From: Rhizobiales bacterium 64-17
GTDB lineage: Bacteria; Pseudomonadota; Alphaproteobacteria; Rhizobiales; Xanthobacteraceae
DNA: 61,644 nucleotides
Direction: 5' to 3'
NCBI GenBank assembly: GCA_001899285.1
Contig: MKWA01000003.1
Coordinates: 108,574-170,217, forward strand
This document shows positions 9,098-17,222 of this stretch, one piece after another (within the stretch, counting starts at the first letter, position 1; each line of letters starts with the position of its first letter). The notes under the pieces are model-generated. The model searched no databases and was not told the origin of the DNA. It saw nothing but the letters and a program-made list of their open reading frames with translations. The position numbers and the translations under genes are program-made.

Positions 9098-10747
9098 GTG
9101 GGTTTCGTCGGGCAATGGAATCCGTTTGGCCGCATCTGGCAGCACAAACGGCTGATCGCGATTACGGCTGGCGTCATCCTGGCGGCAGTGCCGTTGATCG
9201 GCTTTGACTATTGGCTGAGCGACCTGGTTCAGCGCCAGACCCAGGAAGATTCCACCCAACTCGCCAAACGCGCCATCGACCTTGCCGAAACGCGGCTCAC
9301 GCGGGCGGTCAGCGCGCTGGTAACACTGCGCACGCTCGGCGTGAGTTCCTGCGCGCCGGATGACATCACGATGATCCGCGCGGTGCTGCTGACGGCGACA
9401 CCGGTCAAGGATATCGCCGTGATCGGCGGCGATGGCAAGGAACGCTGTTCGCAACTGGGATCGTCGGTTTCAACCGTCCTGATGTCGGAGCCCATTACGC
9501 GGCCGGTTTCCGCGGTGTTGGAGACGGTGCGGCTGACTACCGGGTCCACGGACCTTTATCAGCGAGTCCGGTTGCTGGCCGACGGCGAGCATGCGGAACT
9601 TGCGGCGTTCATCCCGTCCGATCTGTTCGTTCCGATGATCGCCAATGAAGAGAGTGCGTCGCGGCCGGCGGTGCGCATTACCACCCGGAGCGGAGCGGTG
9701 CTGGTGCAGTCGCACAATAGCGATGCTCGAATTTGGGAGAATGGCGCGGCATTCGGTGTCGCCAGTTCGGACCGCTATGGTTTCACAGCTTCGGCGGCGC
9801 TGCCGCGCACGCGCGACAGTTCGACCTATCGCGATCTGAGCAAGATCAGCCTGTTTGTCCCCGGTGCGATCGCCGTCCTGATCATGGCATTCGCGGCGCT
9901 TCTGCCGCGGCGGCAGCCGGTCAATCCGGTTGCCGAATTGCAGCAGGCAATCCGCGATGGCGAATTCGTGCCGTATTATCAGCCGGTGGTCGATATCCGT
10001 TCGGGCCGGATCGTCGGCGCGGAGGTGCTGGCGCGCTGGAAGAAGCCGGATGGCTCGCTGGTGCTACCGGGATCGTTCATTCCGCTGGCGGAATCGAGCG
10101 GCCTGATCGTCGAGTTGACGCAGCATCTGATGCGCCGCGTCTGTACCGATGCCGGCCCGGCGATCGGCGCGCGGCCGGGCCTCAAGATCGGCTTCAATTT
10201 CTCCGCCGCCTTGTTCTCTAATCGCAACACCGTGCGCGACGTGCGCAAGATGTTCAGCAATTCGGCGATCGCGCTGTCGCAGGTGGTGCTCGAACTGACC
10301 GAGCGCGAACAGATCGCCGATCTCACCGAGGCGCGGCAGGTGATCGCCGCGCTGCAGGGCATCGGTGTGCGCATCGCGCTCGATGACGTCGGCACCGGCC
10401 ACAGCGGCCTGTCCTATATGCTCAAGCTCGGCGTCGACATCATCAAGATCGACAAGATGTTCGTCGATGCGATTGGCACCGACCGCAAGTCATCGACCAT
10501 TGTCGAGACGCTGGTCGATCTCGCGCACAATATGCGCATGGATATCATCGCCGAGGGCGTGGAGAATTTCGAGCAGGTCGCGCATCTGCGCGAACTCGGC
10601 ATTCGCAGCGCGCAGGGCTATGTGTTCGCGCCGCCGCTGCCGGGCTCGGCCTTCATCAAGCTGATCGAGGCGATCGAGCCGGCCGCGGTCGAGCAAGCGG
10701 ACACGCCGCGCTATTTGTCGGCCCGCCAACGCATCGCGGCGATGTGA
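9098..10747 (+). CDS. Membrane c-di-GMP phosphodiesterase with CSS-type sensor and EAL domain
   Basis: Predicted to degrade c-di-GMP. The order is: short cytoplasmic N-terminus, membrane helix at about 19-37, a periplasmic domain of about 210 residues with two cysteines (SSCAPDD and ERCSQ), a second helix at about 257-272, then an EAL domain to about residue 525. This is the architecture of CSS-motif phosphodiesterases, in which the periplasmic cysteines form a redox-sensitive disulfide. All EAL catalytic positions look intact: EVLARW in place of EAL, ELTE, DDVGTG, KIDKMFV, EGVEN and AQGY. No GGDEF domain is present. The start is GTG at 9098; no in-frame ATG occurs before the first membrane helix. 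Confidence 0.9.
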   Translation: MGFVGQWNPFGRIWQHKRLIAITAGVILAAVPLIGFDYWLSDLVQRQTQEDSTQLAKRAIDLAETRLTRAVSALVTLRTLGVSSCAPDDITMIRAVLLTATPVKDIAVIGGDGKERCSQLGSSVSTVLMSEPITRPVSAVLETVRLTTGSTDLYQRVRLLADGEHAELAAFIPSDLFVPMIANEESASRPAVRITTRSGAVLVQSHNSDARIWENGAAFGVASSDRYGFTASAALPRTRDSSTYRDLSKISLFVPGAIAVLIMAFAALLPRRQPVNPVAELQQAIRDGEFVPYYQPVVDIRSGRIVGAEVLARWKKPDGSLVLPGSFIPLAESSGLIVELTQHLMRRVCTDAGPAIGARPGLKIGFNFSAALFSNRNTVRDVRKMFSNSAIALSQVVLELTEREQIADLTEARQVIAALQGIGVRIALDDVGTGHSGLSYMLKLGVDIIKIDKMFVDAIGTDRKSSTIVETLVDLAHNMRMDIIAEGVENFEQVAHLRELGIRSAQGYVFAPPLPGSAFIKLIEAIEPAAVEQADTPRYLSARQRIAAM

Positions 10748-10825
10748 CGCCACGCCTGCTGGACAGGCGGCGATTCTTGCCCGTTACTGCGCGCCGGCGA
10801 ATCCTTTCCCGACAGGACATTTCGG

Positions 10826-11215
10826 ATGACGAGTTTGTGGTTTCTGCTGGCGCGCGCCGGTCTCGCGGCGCTGTTCATCGTTGCCGGCATCGGCAAGTTC
10901 ACGAGCATTGCCGGAACCGCCGGGATGCTGGCGGGCAAGGGGTTCCCGCAGCCGATGCTGTTCGCCTATGCGGTCGCGACGATCGAGTTGGTCGGCGGTC
11001 TGCTGGTGCTGATCGGCATCAAGGCGCGCTGGGCAGCAGTGCTATTGCTGCTGTTCACGGCCGGCACGATCCTGATCTCGCACGCCTTCTGGACCATGGA
11101 CGGTGCCGCGCGCGCAATGAACCAGACGCAGGCGCTGAAGAACCTGGCGATCATGGGCGGGTTGCTGTTGCTCGCCGTGGTCGGACCGGGCCGTTATTCC
11201 GTCGATCGGACCTGA
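10826..11215 (+). CDS. DoxX family membrane protein
   Basis: A 129-residue inner-membrane protein with four hydrophobic segments and the DoxX opening (LLARAGLAALFIVAGIGKF). AGGA lies 8 nt before the ATG. Relatives are linked to quinone or thiosulfate oxidation or to redox homeostasis, but the function of this one is unknown. A strong hairpin follows at 11230-11252, so it is the last gene of its unit. Confidence 0.85.
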   Translation: MTSLWFLLARAGLAALFIVAGIGKFTSIAGTAGMLAGKGFPQPMLFAYAVATIELVGGLLVLIGIKARWAAVLLLLFTAGTILISHAFWTMDGAARAMNQTQALKNLAIMGGLLLLAVVGPGRYSVDRT

Positions 11216-11229
11216 GCCAAAATTGAAAA

Positions 11230-11252
11230 CGGGCGGCCAATTGGGCCGCCCG
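11230..11252 (+). terminator. Hairpin after the DoxX gene
   Basis: CGGGCGGCC and GGCCGCCCG form a 9-bp perfect GC stem around a 5-nt loop, 14 nt after the stop codon, with only a weak T-rich tail. It may work in both directions, since the next gene reads toward it. Confidence 0.6.
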
Positions 11253-11413
11253 AGTTGATACGCCACGCGGGAGGAACTCCGGTACGGGTCAGCGAACCCT
11301 ACACCGCTGGCCCGCGTGAGCCTGAAACGGATGCTGCTATCGAGACACCGGCCCGGCGATTCGTCAATTCGCCTTCGCCTAGATACGGGCAGGGCGCTTC
11401 GCTCGCCCGGCGC

Positions 11414-11560
11414 TCATTTGGTCTCGACGGAAATACCACGGCTGCCGACGCTGATGTCGATGCCGGATTTTTTCTGCTTTTCCTGATTCCACGCATAGCC
11501 GAGCACGGCCACGGCGACGATCAGGCCGCCAATCAAGGCGTACAGAATATTGCGATTCAT
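11414..11560 (-). CDS. Small single-pass membrane protein, 48 residues
   Basis: A short frame begins MNRNILYALIGGLIVAVAVL and continues with a charged, soluble tail (WNQEKQKKSGIDI...) ending in VETK. The first 22 residues form one membrane helix or uncleaved signal anchor, N-in. A GGGGGA Shine-Dalgarno sequence lies about 6 nt upstream of the ATG, and codon use looks like that of neighbouring genes. The C-terminal segment has an alternating pattern suggestive of a short beta strand. I do not recognise a family. It reads toward the DoxX terminator and lies downstream of the glutathione peroxidase gene in the same orientation, 78 nt away, so the two could be co-transcribed. Confidence 0.7.
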   Translation of the reverse strand: MNRNILYALIGGLIVAVAVLGYAWNQEKQKKSGIDISVGSRGISVETK

Positions 11561-11638
11561 GGTCGATCCCCCAGGTCGGTTCCCCAGTCAGCAGGCCCGC
11601 ACCTAACGCGCGGAGCGCCGATTGGTTTCATCAGGGGA

Positions 11639-12220
11639 TCAGGCCGGCGCGGATTCGAGTTGACGTCCGAGCGCGGCGAGCAGCTTGCCGTCCATCGGTT
11701 CCACCGCCGACGGAAAGCTCGCGGCGATATGGCCGTCACGGCCGATCAGGTATTTATGGAAATTCCAGCGCGGCACCTCAAGCGGGCGTTCGGCCGCAGC
11801 CCATTTGTAGAGCGGGTGCTGGTTCGCGCCGCGCACGGCGACCTTGGCGGCGACCGGGAAGCCCACATGGTACTGGCCGTGCACGGTCTGCTCGATCTCC
11901 GTCGCGCCGCCCGGCTCCTGACCGCCGAAATCGTTGGATGGCACCGCCACCATGAACAGGCCGCGGTCACGATAGCGCGTCCAGAGATCCTGCAGGCCGG
12001 CATATTGGGGCGTGTAGCCGCATTGCGAGGCGGTGTTGACGATCAGGATCGGTTTGCCGGCGTGATCGGCGAGCCTGATCGGCTGGCCGTCGAGGCCGTC
12101 AAATGAAAAGGCATAGGCTGTCATCCGGCTCACTTGTCCTGAAGCGTTACCCATCGGCCCCATCAGCGCACCCGCGATGCAGGACAATGACGACAACATC
12201 GTGCGGCGGCTGAGCTGCAT
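11639..12220 (-). CDS. Glutathione peroxidase family protein, probably exported
   Basis: Thiol peroxidase of 193 residues. It carries the catalytic motif NTASQCGYTPQY (C67, cysteine in place of selenocysteine) and the WNFHKYLIG motif with the conserved Trp and Asn; the Gln of the tetrad lies in the VPSNDFGGQEPG motif. The N-terminus MQLSRRTMLSSL is a twin-arginine-like signal followed by a hydrophobic stretch to about residue 27, so the enzyme is probably sent to the periplasm; most bacterial GPx proteins are cytoplasmic. The start at 12220 is chosen because it begins directly with this signal. The open frame extends further upstream but without signal-like or conserved sequence. Confidence 0.9.
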   Translation of the reverse strand: MQLSRRTMLSSLSCIAGALMGPMGNASGQVSRMTAYAFSFDGLDGQPIRLADHAGKPILIVNTASQCGYTPQYAGLQDLWTRYRDRGLFMVAVPSNDFGGQEPGGATEIEQTVHGQYHVGFPVAAKVAVRGANQHPLYKWAAAERPLEVPRWNFHKYLIGRDGHIAASFPSAVEPMDGKLLAALGRQLESAPA

Positions 12221-12478
12221 AGCCTGTGACTCGCTGGGTTGATGGCGCGAGCTTATCCCCACTATCCGCACGCCATCGATCACAAATCCGCGCGCATCAC
12301 GTCGCGCGATACCGGCGCGCGCCCGCAGAGCGAAAACCTCGTGGAGCGATGTGGATAAGGCCCGGTTTCTGCAATCGGTTTCAGACCTCGCTAACCCTGC
12401 GCGGCGAGGCTCGCGCCCGCGTCGGCGAAGCTGATATCGGCGCCGCGCTACGGCCCAAGGGTGCACGGAGGAGGCGTC

Positions 12479-12643
12479 ATGACACCGATCGAGCGGATGC
12501 TGTTCATTGCAGGCGTCTCGATTACGATGCTGGCTAGCATAGGGCTCTGTGCGCAAATTTATACGTGGCGCAGCGCGTGCGGCGCGCTGCCGCAACTCCG
12601 GGTGTCGCCCTCGGATCGGGCACTCCCTGCGGAGTGCCGGTAA
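12479..12643 (+). CDS. Hypothetical small membrane protein, 54 residues
   Basis: A short frame begins MTPIERMLFIAGVSITMLAS, giving one hydrophobic segment of about 20 residues, and ends in a polar Arg-containing tail. Support comes from a strong GGAGGAGG at 12467-12474, although it sits only 4 nt from the ATG. No family recognised. It lies alone between divergent genes. Confidence 0.45.
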   Translation: MTPIERMLFIAGVSITMLASIGLCAQIYTWRSACGALPQLRVSPSDRALPAECR

Positions 12644-12836
12644 ATGCTGCAGTCCGGATGGAACTTTGGCTCCGGGGCGGCGTTATTCGCTTCGACTGGC
12701 GATCCGGGACGGGAGATCGGCGAGATCCGCCAGACACGATGGCGAAGACATGAACACAGCCTAAATCCCGGCGTCGAAAGCCGTTAAGTTTCCGGGTGTT
12801 AGGTTGGCCTCAGTGGGGGACGAACAGGAGAGCGTG

Positions 12837-13157
12837 ATGCGCACATTCATTCTGAACTCTTTTGCGGCCGTCGCCCTTGCGGCGGCTGGCTTGCTTGCGG
12901 CACCGGCCGCGCAGGCGGCGCCGGTCGGCCCGTCTGCGGGTCTGGCAGCCGCAGCGCAGGAAACCGGCGGTCTGGCACAGGACGTGGCTTATGTCTGCCG
13001 CCGCGTCTGGCGTTACGGCGGCTGGCAGCGGCGCTGCTGGTATCGTCCGGGCCCGAGCTATTACGGTGGCTATGGCTATTACGGCCCGCGCCGTTTCTAT
13101 GGTGGTCCGCGCTACCATCGCGGCGGCTGGGGCCATCGTCACTGGCGCCGCTGGTAA
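12837..13157 (+). CDS. Exported Gly/Tyr/Arg/His-rich small protein
   Basis: A 106-residue protein with a clear Sec signal peptide (MRTFILN, alanine-rich core, AQAA cleavage site near residue 25). The mature part has two cysteines (YVCRRVW and RRCWYR) and a C-terminal half made almost wholly of Gly, Tyr, Arg, His and Pro. Many short exported proteins with such tails occur in Bradyrhizobium relatives, with no assigned function. AGGAGA lies 5 nt before the ATG. A very strong terminator follows at 13174-13199. Confidence 0.75.
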   Translation: MRTFILNSFAAVALAAAGLLAAPAAQAAPVGPSAGLAAAAQETGGLAQDVAYVCRRVWRYGGWQRRCWYRPGPSYYGGYGYYGPRRFYGGPRYHRGGWGHRHWRRW

Positions 13158-13173
13158 ATCGACCGGAGACGAA

Positions 13174-13199
13174 GAAAGGCCGCCCGCGGGCGGCCTTTC
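13174..13199. terminator. Bidirectional terminator
   Basis: GAAAGGCCGCCC and its exact complement GGGCGGCCTTTC form a 12-bp stem (the innermost pairs probably open as the loop). It begins 17 nt after the stop of the small exported protein gene and lies 31 nt from the stop of the convergent OmpA gene. TTTC ends the right arm and GAAA begins the left, so it has a U-rich tail in both directions. Confidence 0.75.
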
Positions 13200-13229
13200 T
13201 GTTTGTGCGGGCATTGGCGACGCGGGCGC

Positions 13230-14327
13230 TCAGTTGAGCTTCACCACCTCGACGCGGCGGTTCTTGGCACGGCCGTCGTCGGTGTCGTTGGTCGCGGCCG
13301 GCGCCACCATGCCGACACCGGCGGGGCGCATGCGCTTGGCGTCGACCTTGTAGTATTTGGCGAGGATTGACACGACCATCTCGGCGCGGCGCTTCGACAG
13401 ATCGACATTGTAGTCGTAGGCGCCCTGATTGTCGGTGTGGCCGACGATCAGCACCGCGAGCTTCGGATCGCTGTTGATGAGTCTAGCAATCTGCTCCATC
13501 GTCGGCGCCGACTCCGGCTTCAGCTCGGCCTTGTTGGTGTCGAACAACAGTCCATACAGCGCGACGCGGCCGGAGGTGTTGATGCTCTGCGCCATCTCCT
13601 CGGATTTGACGAGCACCATCTTCTGGTCGCGCGGCTTCGGCTCCAGCACATGCACCAGCGCCACGGTGCGGCCATTGAACGCCTTGCAGTAGAGCGTGTC
13701 GTTCACCTGGAACGTCTGCACGGTGACGTAGGCGTCGCCGCCGCTCTGCGGGATTTTCGCCGCGAAGAACCGCTGGTCGTTGATGTCGGACGCGAGCGCG
13801 CATTTGCCGTTGGAGAAATCCGCGTCCTTGAGATCCTTGTCGGAGAAGAAATACATCATCAGGCTCTGGTCGTTGCCGCCGCCCGACGAGGAGCGGGTCG
13901 GCGCCCCGCCGCAGTCCTCGGTCTTGCACTGATACAGCACCTCGCCGCCGGCGGCTTTCACCACGTCCTGATAGTTGCGCAGCACTTCGAGCGGAGAGCG
14001 GTCAGCCGGCAGGAGATAGGCGATGCGGGTGCGGGCGCCTTCCACCTCGACGGCTTGTTTTGGTTTGAACACGCGGTTGTTCATAGTGTCAGTCCGGCCT
14101 GTGACCGGCTCGAGCCGGGACAGCGGCACGCTGAAATCGGTGAACGCCTGCCGCTCGTAGCTGACGATGAACGAGCCTTCGTAACGCTTGGCGAGCGCGT
14201 TGTCGCGCGCGCCGGCAATGTCCTTTGTCGGAATGGTGGCGTCGGCCAGGGCCGGCGTGAGAATGGCCGGCGCGAGCGACGCCAGCGAGAGCAGACTGCC
14301 TGCAACGATGACGCGAAGGGAAATCAT
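13230..14327 (-). CDS. OmpA-family protein with N-terminal DUF4892-like domain
   Basis: A 365-residue envelope protein. A signal peptide (MISLRVIVAGSLLSLASLAP...ALA) is followed by a DUF4892-like region (GARDNALAKRYEGSF, RIAYLLPADRSPLEVLRNYQ) and a C-terminal OmpA peptidoglycan-binding domain with LFDTNKAELKP, VGHTDNQG and LSKRRAE. It probably ties the outer membrane or periplasm to the cell wall. The start at 14327 directly precedes the signal peptide and has AAGGAG upstream; the longer open frame adds a basic stretch with no homology. It converges with the small exported gene at a shared terminator. Confidence 0.88.
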   Translation of the reverse strand: MISLRVIVAGSLLSLASLAPAILTPALADATIPTKDIAGARDNALAKRYEGSFIVSYERQAFTDFSVPLSRLEPVTGRTDTMNNRVFKPKQAVEVEGARTRIAYLLPADRSPLEVLRNYQDVVKAAGGEVLYQCKTEDCGGAPTRSSSGGGNDQSLMMYFFSDKDLKDADFSNGKCALASDINDQRFFAAKIPQSGGDAYVTVQTFQVNDTLYCKAFNGRTVALVHVLEPKPRDQKMVLVKSEEMAQSINTSGRVALYGLLFDTNKAELKPESAPTMEQIARLINSDPKLAVLIVGHTDNQGAYDYNVDLSKRRAEMVVSILAKYYKVDAKRMRPAGVGMVAPAATNDTDDGRAKNRRVEVVKLN

Positions 14328-14624
14328 GCCGCCCAGACTCCTTGGATAGCCCGGCACATGACGCGCCGGGTGATGGAAAAATGCCCGAATCCCGGCCGCG
14401 CGCAAAGGTGCGGGCCGGGGCGAGGGCCGATATTGGTCGCGGTTCGGGCGAGGAAGGTTCATGGCATGCGGATCGGCATGCGTTATCGCCCCTAGAGTGA
14501 ACGACGGCGCCTGCGGCTGTCCTCCGGATATGGGAAAGCGGGGTCTGTGGCCTCAGATTGGCCGCACGGGCCCTGCATGATAACAGCCCCACAGCGCTTC
14601 CTGCCGCTCGCCGTGTCGCAGCTC

Positions 14625-14945
14625 ATGTCCGCCCAGCTCGCCGAGAAAACCATCACGCGGCCGGCCACGAGGCCGAAGACCACGGTGGCGCGGCCGCCGC
14701 TCTACAAGGTGATCCTGCTCAACGACGATTTCACGCCGCGCGAGTTCGTTGTGCTGGTGCTCAAGGCGGTGTTTCGCATGGGCGTGGAGCAAGCGCAGGT
14801 GGTGATGCTCACCGCGCACAAGAAAGGCTCGTGCGTCATCGCCGTTTACAGCCGGGACATCGCCGAGACCAAGGCGAAGGAGGCGACCGAACTCGGCAAG
14901 CAAGCCGGCTATCCGTTGTTCTTCACCACCGAGCCGGAGGAATGA
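14625..14945 (+). CDS. clpS: ATP-dependent Clp protease adaptor ClpS (ClpS2-like)
   Basis: Delivers N-degron substrates to ClpAP. The 106-residue product has LYKVILLNDDFTP at residues 26-38, a hydrophobic VLVLKAVF helix and AETKAKEA near the end. The start at 14625 puts the YKVIL motif at the same distance from the N-terminus as in E. coli ClpS; ATG 14577 would add 16 residues. The position matching the specificity-gate Met40 of E. coli is Arg (TPREFV), and the C-terminus ends TTEPEE, both as I recall for the second ClpS paralogue (ClpS2) of alphaproteobacteria. No clpA follows. aat, another N-degron gene, lies about 10 kb away. Confidence 0.92.
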   Translation: MSAQLAEKTITRPATRPKTTVARPPLYKVILLNDDFTPREFVVLVLKAVFRMGVEQAQVVMLTAHKKGSCVIAVYSRDIAETKAKEATELGKQAGYPLFFTTEPEE

Positions 14946-15024
14946 CCGGAGCGCGATCGCGGGGGTCGCCTGTGCAGCCGGTTGACGTTACGGTGTGCCA
15001 TCAACCTGACACCGGAGCGGACCG

Positions 15025-15426
15025 ATGAAGATCGACGGCGGCTGCTATTGCGGCAAGATCACCTTCACCTCGGAAATTGATCCCGACGCAATCTCGATCT
15101 GCCATTGCACCTCGTGCCAGATGCTGTCCGGTGGCACCTATCGGGTGAGTGTGCGCGCCGATGCGGACAAGACGCACTTCACCGGTGAGCCGAAAAGTTT
15201 CATCAAGGTGGCTGATAGCGGCAACCGGCGGCGGCAGGGCTTCTGCGGCAACTGCGGCAGCCCGCTGTTCTCCTGCGACGAGGTCAATCCGCAGACCTAC
15301 ATGCTGCGTGTCGGCACCATCACCCAGCGCGCGCAATTCCATCCCAACGGGCAGATCTGGGCGCGCTCGAAACTGCCGTGGCTCGACGAGATCGCCGGCA
15401 CGCCGGCGGTTGCCACGGACAAGTAG
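15025..15426 (+). CDS. GFA-domain (glutathione-dependent formaldehyde-activating-like) zinc protein
   Basis: A 133-residue GFA/CENP-V fold protein. It shows the zinc-binding cysteines in the usual order: GGCYCGKI, CHCTSCQ and CGNCGSP. The fold is named for Gfa, but most members do not act on formaldehyde, so the substrate is open. GGAG lies 8 nt before the ATG. It is next to, and probably separate from, clpS (79-nt gap), and converges with the transpeptidase-like gene. Confidence 0.88.
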   Translation: MKIDGGCYCGKITFTSEIDPDAISICHCTSCQMLSGGTYRVSVRADADKTHFTGEPKSFIKVADSGNRRRQGFCGNCGSPLFSCDEVNPQTYMLRVGTITQRAQFHPNGQIWARSKLPWLDEIAGTPAVATDK

Positions 15427-15429
15427 GTC

Positions 15430-16686
15430 TCAGTCGAGGTGGCTGATCACCGCGAGGCGGTTGATCCGGCCCGACTTGAAGGCGGTCAGGAACGCGCGAT
15501 AGTCCTTGAACGAGACGCAGCCGTTCGACTGGCCGTTCGGCCCGAGCATGTAAGTGTGCGCGAGTAGGCCGTCGCGGCCGAAGATCGCGCGCTCGCCGCC
15601 GATCGGGTTGAGGCGGATCGCCTCGACGCCGTGGAACAGCGCCTCGCGCATCTTCATGGTGTAGACGTGCGGCGGCGTGACGCCACGCATGCGCAGATGC
15701 GCGAATTTCGGGTTGTCCATGTATTGCCCGAGGCCGGAATGCGCCTCGAGCGAGGTGCCGTCGGGCAGATAGACGCGCTTGCTGGTGATCACATAGACGG
15801 CGGTGTTGCGGTCATAGGGCGCGACCGGCAGGCCGCCATTGGCGTCGCGCACCGTGTTCGGAAGCGTGTCCGGTGTCACCACGCCGAGCGAGGCGAGGCG
15901 GACGGGGCCATAAAGCTTTTCGTGCGGGGTGAGCGGCCGCGCCGGTTTTGGCGGCACGGGCTTCGCCAGCACGGTCTTCGGCGTTTCGGCCTTGATCGCG
16001 TCGGAGGGGATCGCGTGCGATTTCGCCTCGGCTTTGGCGTCGGGTTTACCGGGCGCGGCCAGCGCCACCTTGCCCGGCTTGTGCTCGGGCTTGCTGTCAG
16101 GCGTTTTGGCTTCCGCAGCTTTGCCAAGCGAGCCGGTGATGTCGGTTTCCGCCGCGCTGTCGCGGGTGATCGCCAGCGTCTTCACCGCGCGCGCCAGCGG
16201 CGTCGGCGCGGGCGCGAGGCCGGTGTCGGCGGACGCGAGCTGATACGGCGCCTTGAGGTCGTCCTTTGGCCGATCGCCGGCAGAAGCGGCGGCCTGCGGA
16301 CGCGGCGCGGGCTTCGCGGTTTTGGCGAGGACGGTGACGTTGCGCGCCGGTTCCGCGCTGGCGATGCGCGCGGGTTTCTGCGCGGGCGGCGTCAGGACGG
16401 TAACGGGGCGTTCGTCGTCTTTGCGGTTCAGATGGGCGCGATGCTGATGTTGCGCCATCGGCGTTGGTGCGGCGAGTGCGACCTGCAAGCCTTTGTGCGG
16501 AATGCCGTCTGGCGCGGGCGCGCCCAGGCCGTTGCCGGTTCCGAACAGGGCGACGCCGGCCGAGCCGAACGCAAGGCCGCTCAGAACGAAACCGGAGAGA
16601 ACGATGCTGACGGTGTGGCGGCGGGCGGAGCGGCGGCGCGCATGCGCTGCTCGCGAACTGACGCTGGAAACCCTCGACGCAACCAT
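15430..16686 (-). CDS. Tlde1-domain (DUF2778) L,D-transpeptidase-like exported protein
   Basis: A 418-residue cell-envelope protein. A basic N-terminus with one membrane segment (about 27-48) is followed by some 200 residues of low-complexity Ala/Pro/Lys-rich linker, then a C-terminal catalytic domain from about residue 265. That domain has the Tlde1/L,D-transpeptidase signature: HTYMLGPNGQSNGCVSF, with catalytic His and Cys. The family includes a Salmonella type VI effector that edits peptidoglycan stems, but in Rhizobiales long anchored versions are chromosomal and probably serve wall remodelling; no secretion-system genes lie nearby. The ATG at 16686 starts just before the membrane segment. 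Confidence 0.82.
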   Translation of the reverse strand: MVASRVSSVSSRAAHARRRSARRHTVSIVLSGFVLSGLAFGSAGVALFGTGNGLGAPAPDGIPHKGLQVALAAPTPMAQHQHRAHLNRKDDERPVTVLTPPAQKPARIASAEPARNVTVLAKTAKPAPRPQAAASAGDRPKDDLKAPYQLASADTGLAPAPTPLARAVKTLAITRDSAAETDITGSLGKAAEAKTPDSKPEHKPGKVALAAPGKPDAKAEAKSHAIPSDAIKAETPKTVLAKPVPPKPARPLTPHEKLYGPVRLASLGVVTPDTLPNTVRDANGGLPVAPYDRNTAVYVITSKRVYLPDGTSLEAHSGLGQYMDNPKFAHLRMRGVTPPHVYTMKMREALFHGVEAIRLNPIGGERAIFGRDGLLAHTYMLGPNGQSNGCVSFKDYRAFLTAFKSGRINRLAVISHLD

Positions 16687-16813
16687 ACAAGCACCACACG
16701 CCCGTCCTTGACGCGGCGTGTGGACACCCGGCGCGCGACGGCAACCGGGACACTTTTATGCAGTTTGGTTAAAGGGGGATTAAGCGTAACGCCGAAGCGA
16801 GGGAACTCGCGTT

Positions 16814-17203
16814 TTATTTCAGGCACTTCGTCAGCAATCGCTGGTCGACGCGATCACGCAAAGCCATGCGTTGTCCTGTGATCCGCATCTCGAATGTCAC
16901 CGGCGTGCGCGGTTCGCTCTCGCTCTGGCCTTCGTCACGACAAACCGTTTTGAGTCGCCAGATGTTGCCCTGACGTGTTGCCGACAGGACGCGGCAGGAC
17001 GATGCGAAGGTTTCGATCTCGCTCTTGGTGATGGTGATCGGCATTTCATCGGTGCCGTCCTGCGCGGTGTTGGTGCACCACGCCATGTCTTCCGACCAGC
17101 GACCGTGCGCGATGCTCGGCACTTGAGCCTGCGTTTGGATCGTCAGCACAACGAAAAGGGCGGCCGAGAGGCCGCCCTTGTGAAATTGATGACAGATACG
17201 CAC
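16814..17203 (-). CDS. Small exported protein of unknown function
   Basis: A 129-residue frame with a short signal-like hydrophobic segment (LSAALFVVLTIQTQA) and a polar mature part with four cysteines (AWCTN, SSCRV, TVCRD, TKCLK), suggesting two disulfides. The only plausible start is GTG at 17203, 20 nt after the nrdJ stop, and codons 9-15 fall in a perfect hairpin that looks like the nrdJ terminator. The protein-like pattern after residue 25 supports a real gene, but its start is uncertain; GTG at 17149, beyond the hairpin, would destroy the signal peptide. No family recognised. Confidence 0.6.
   Translation of the reverse strand: MRICHQFHKGGLSAALFVVLTIQTQAQVPSIAHGRWSEDMAWCTNTAQDGTDEMPITITKSEIETFASSCRVLSATRQGNIWRLKTVCRDEGQSESEPRTPVTFEMRITGQRMALRDRVDQRLLTKCLK
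17154..17179 (-). terminator. Rho-independent terminator of nrdJ, overlapping the next frame
   Basis: On the minus strand AAGGGCGGCC, loop TCTC and GGCCGCCCTT form a perfect 10-bp stem whose 3' side runs into TTTT. It lies 44 nt beyond the nrdJ stop and inside the 5' part of the next reading frame. Confidence 0.75.
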
Positions 17204-17222
17204 GACTGTCAGATGACGTTGC

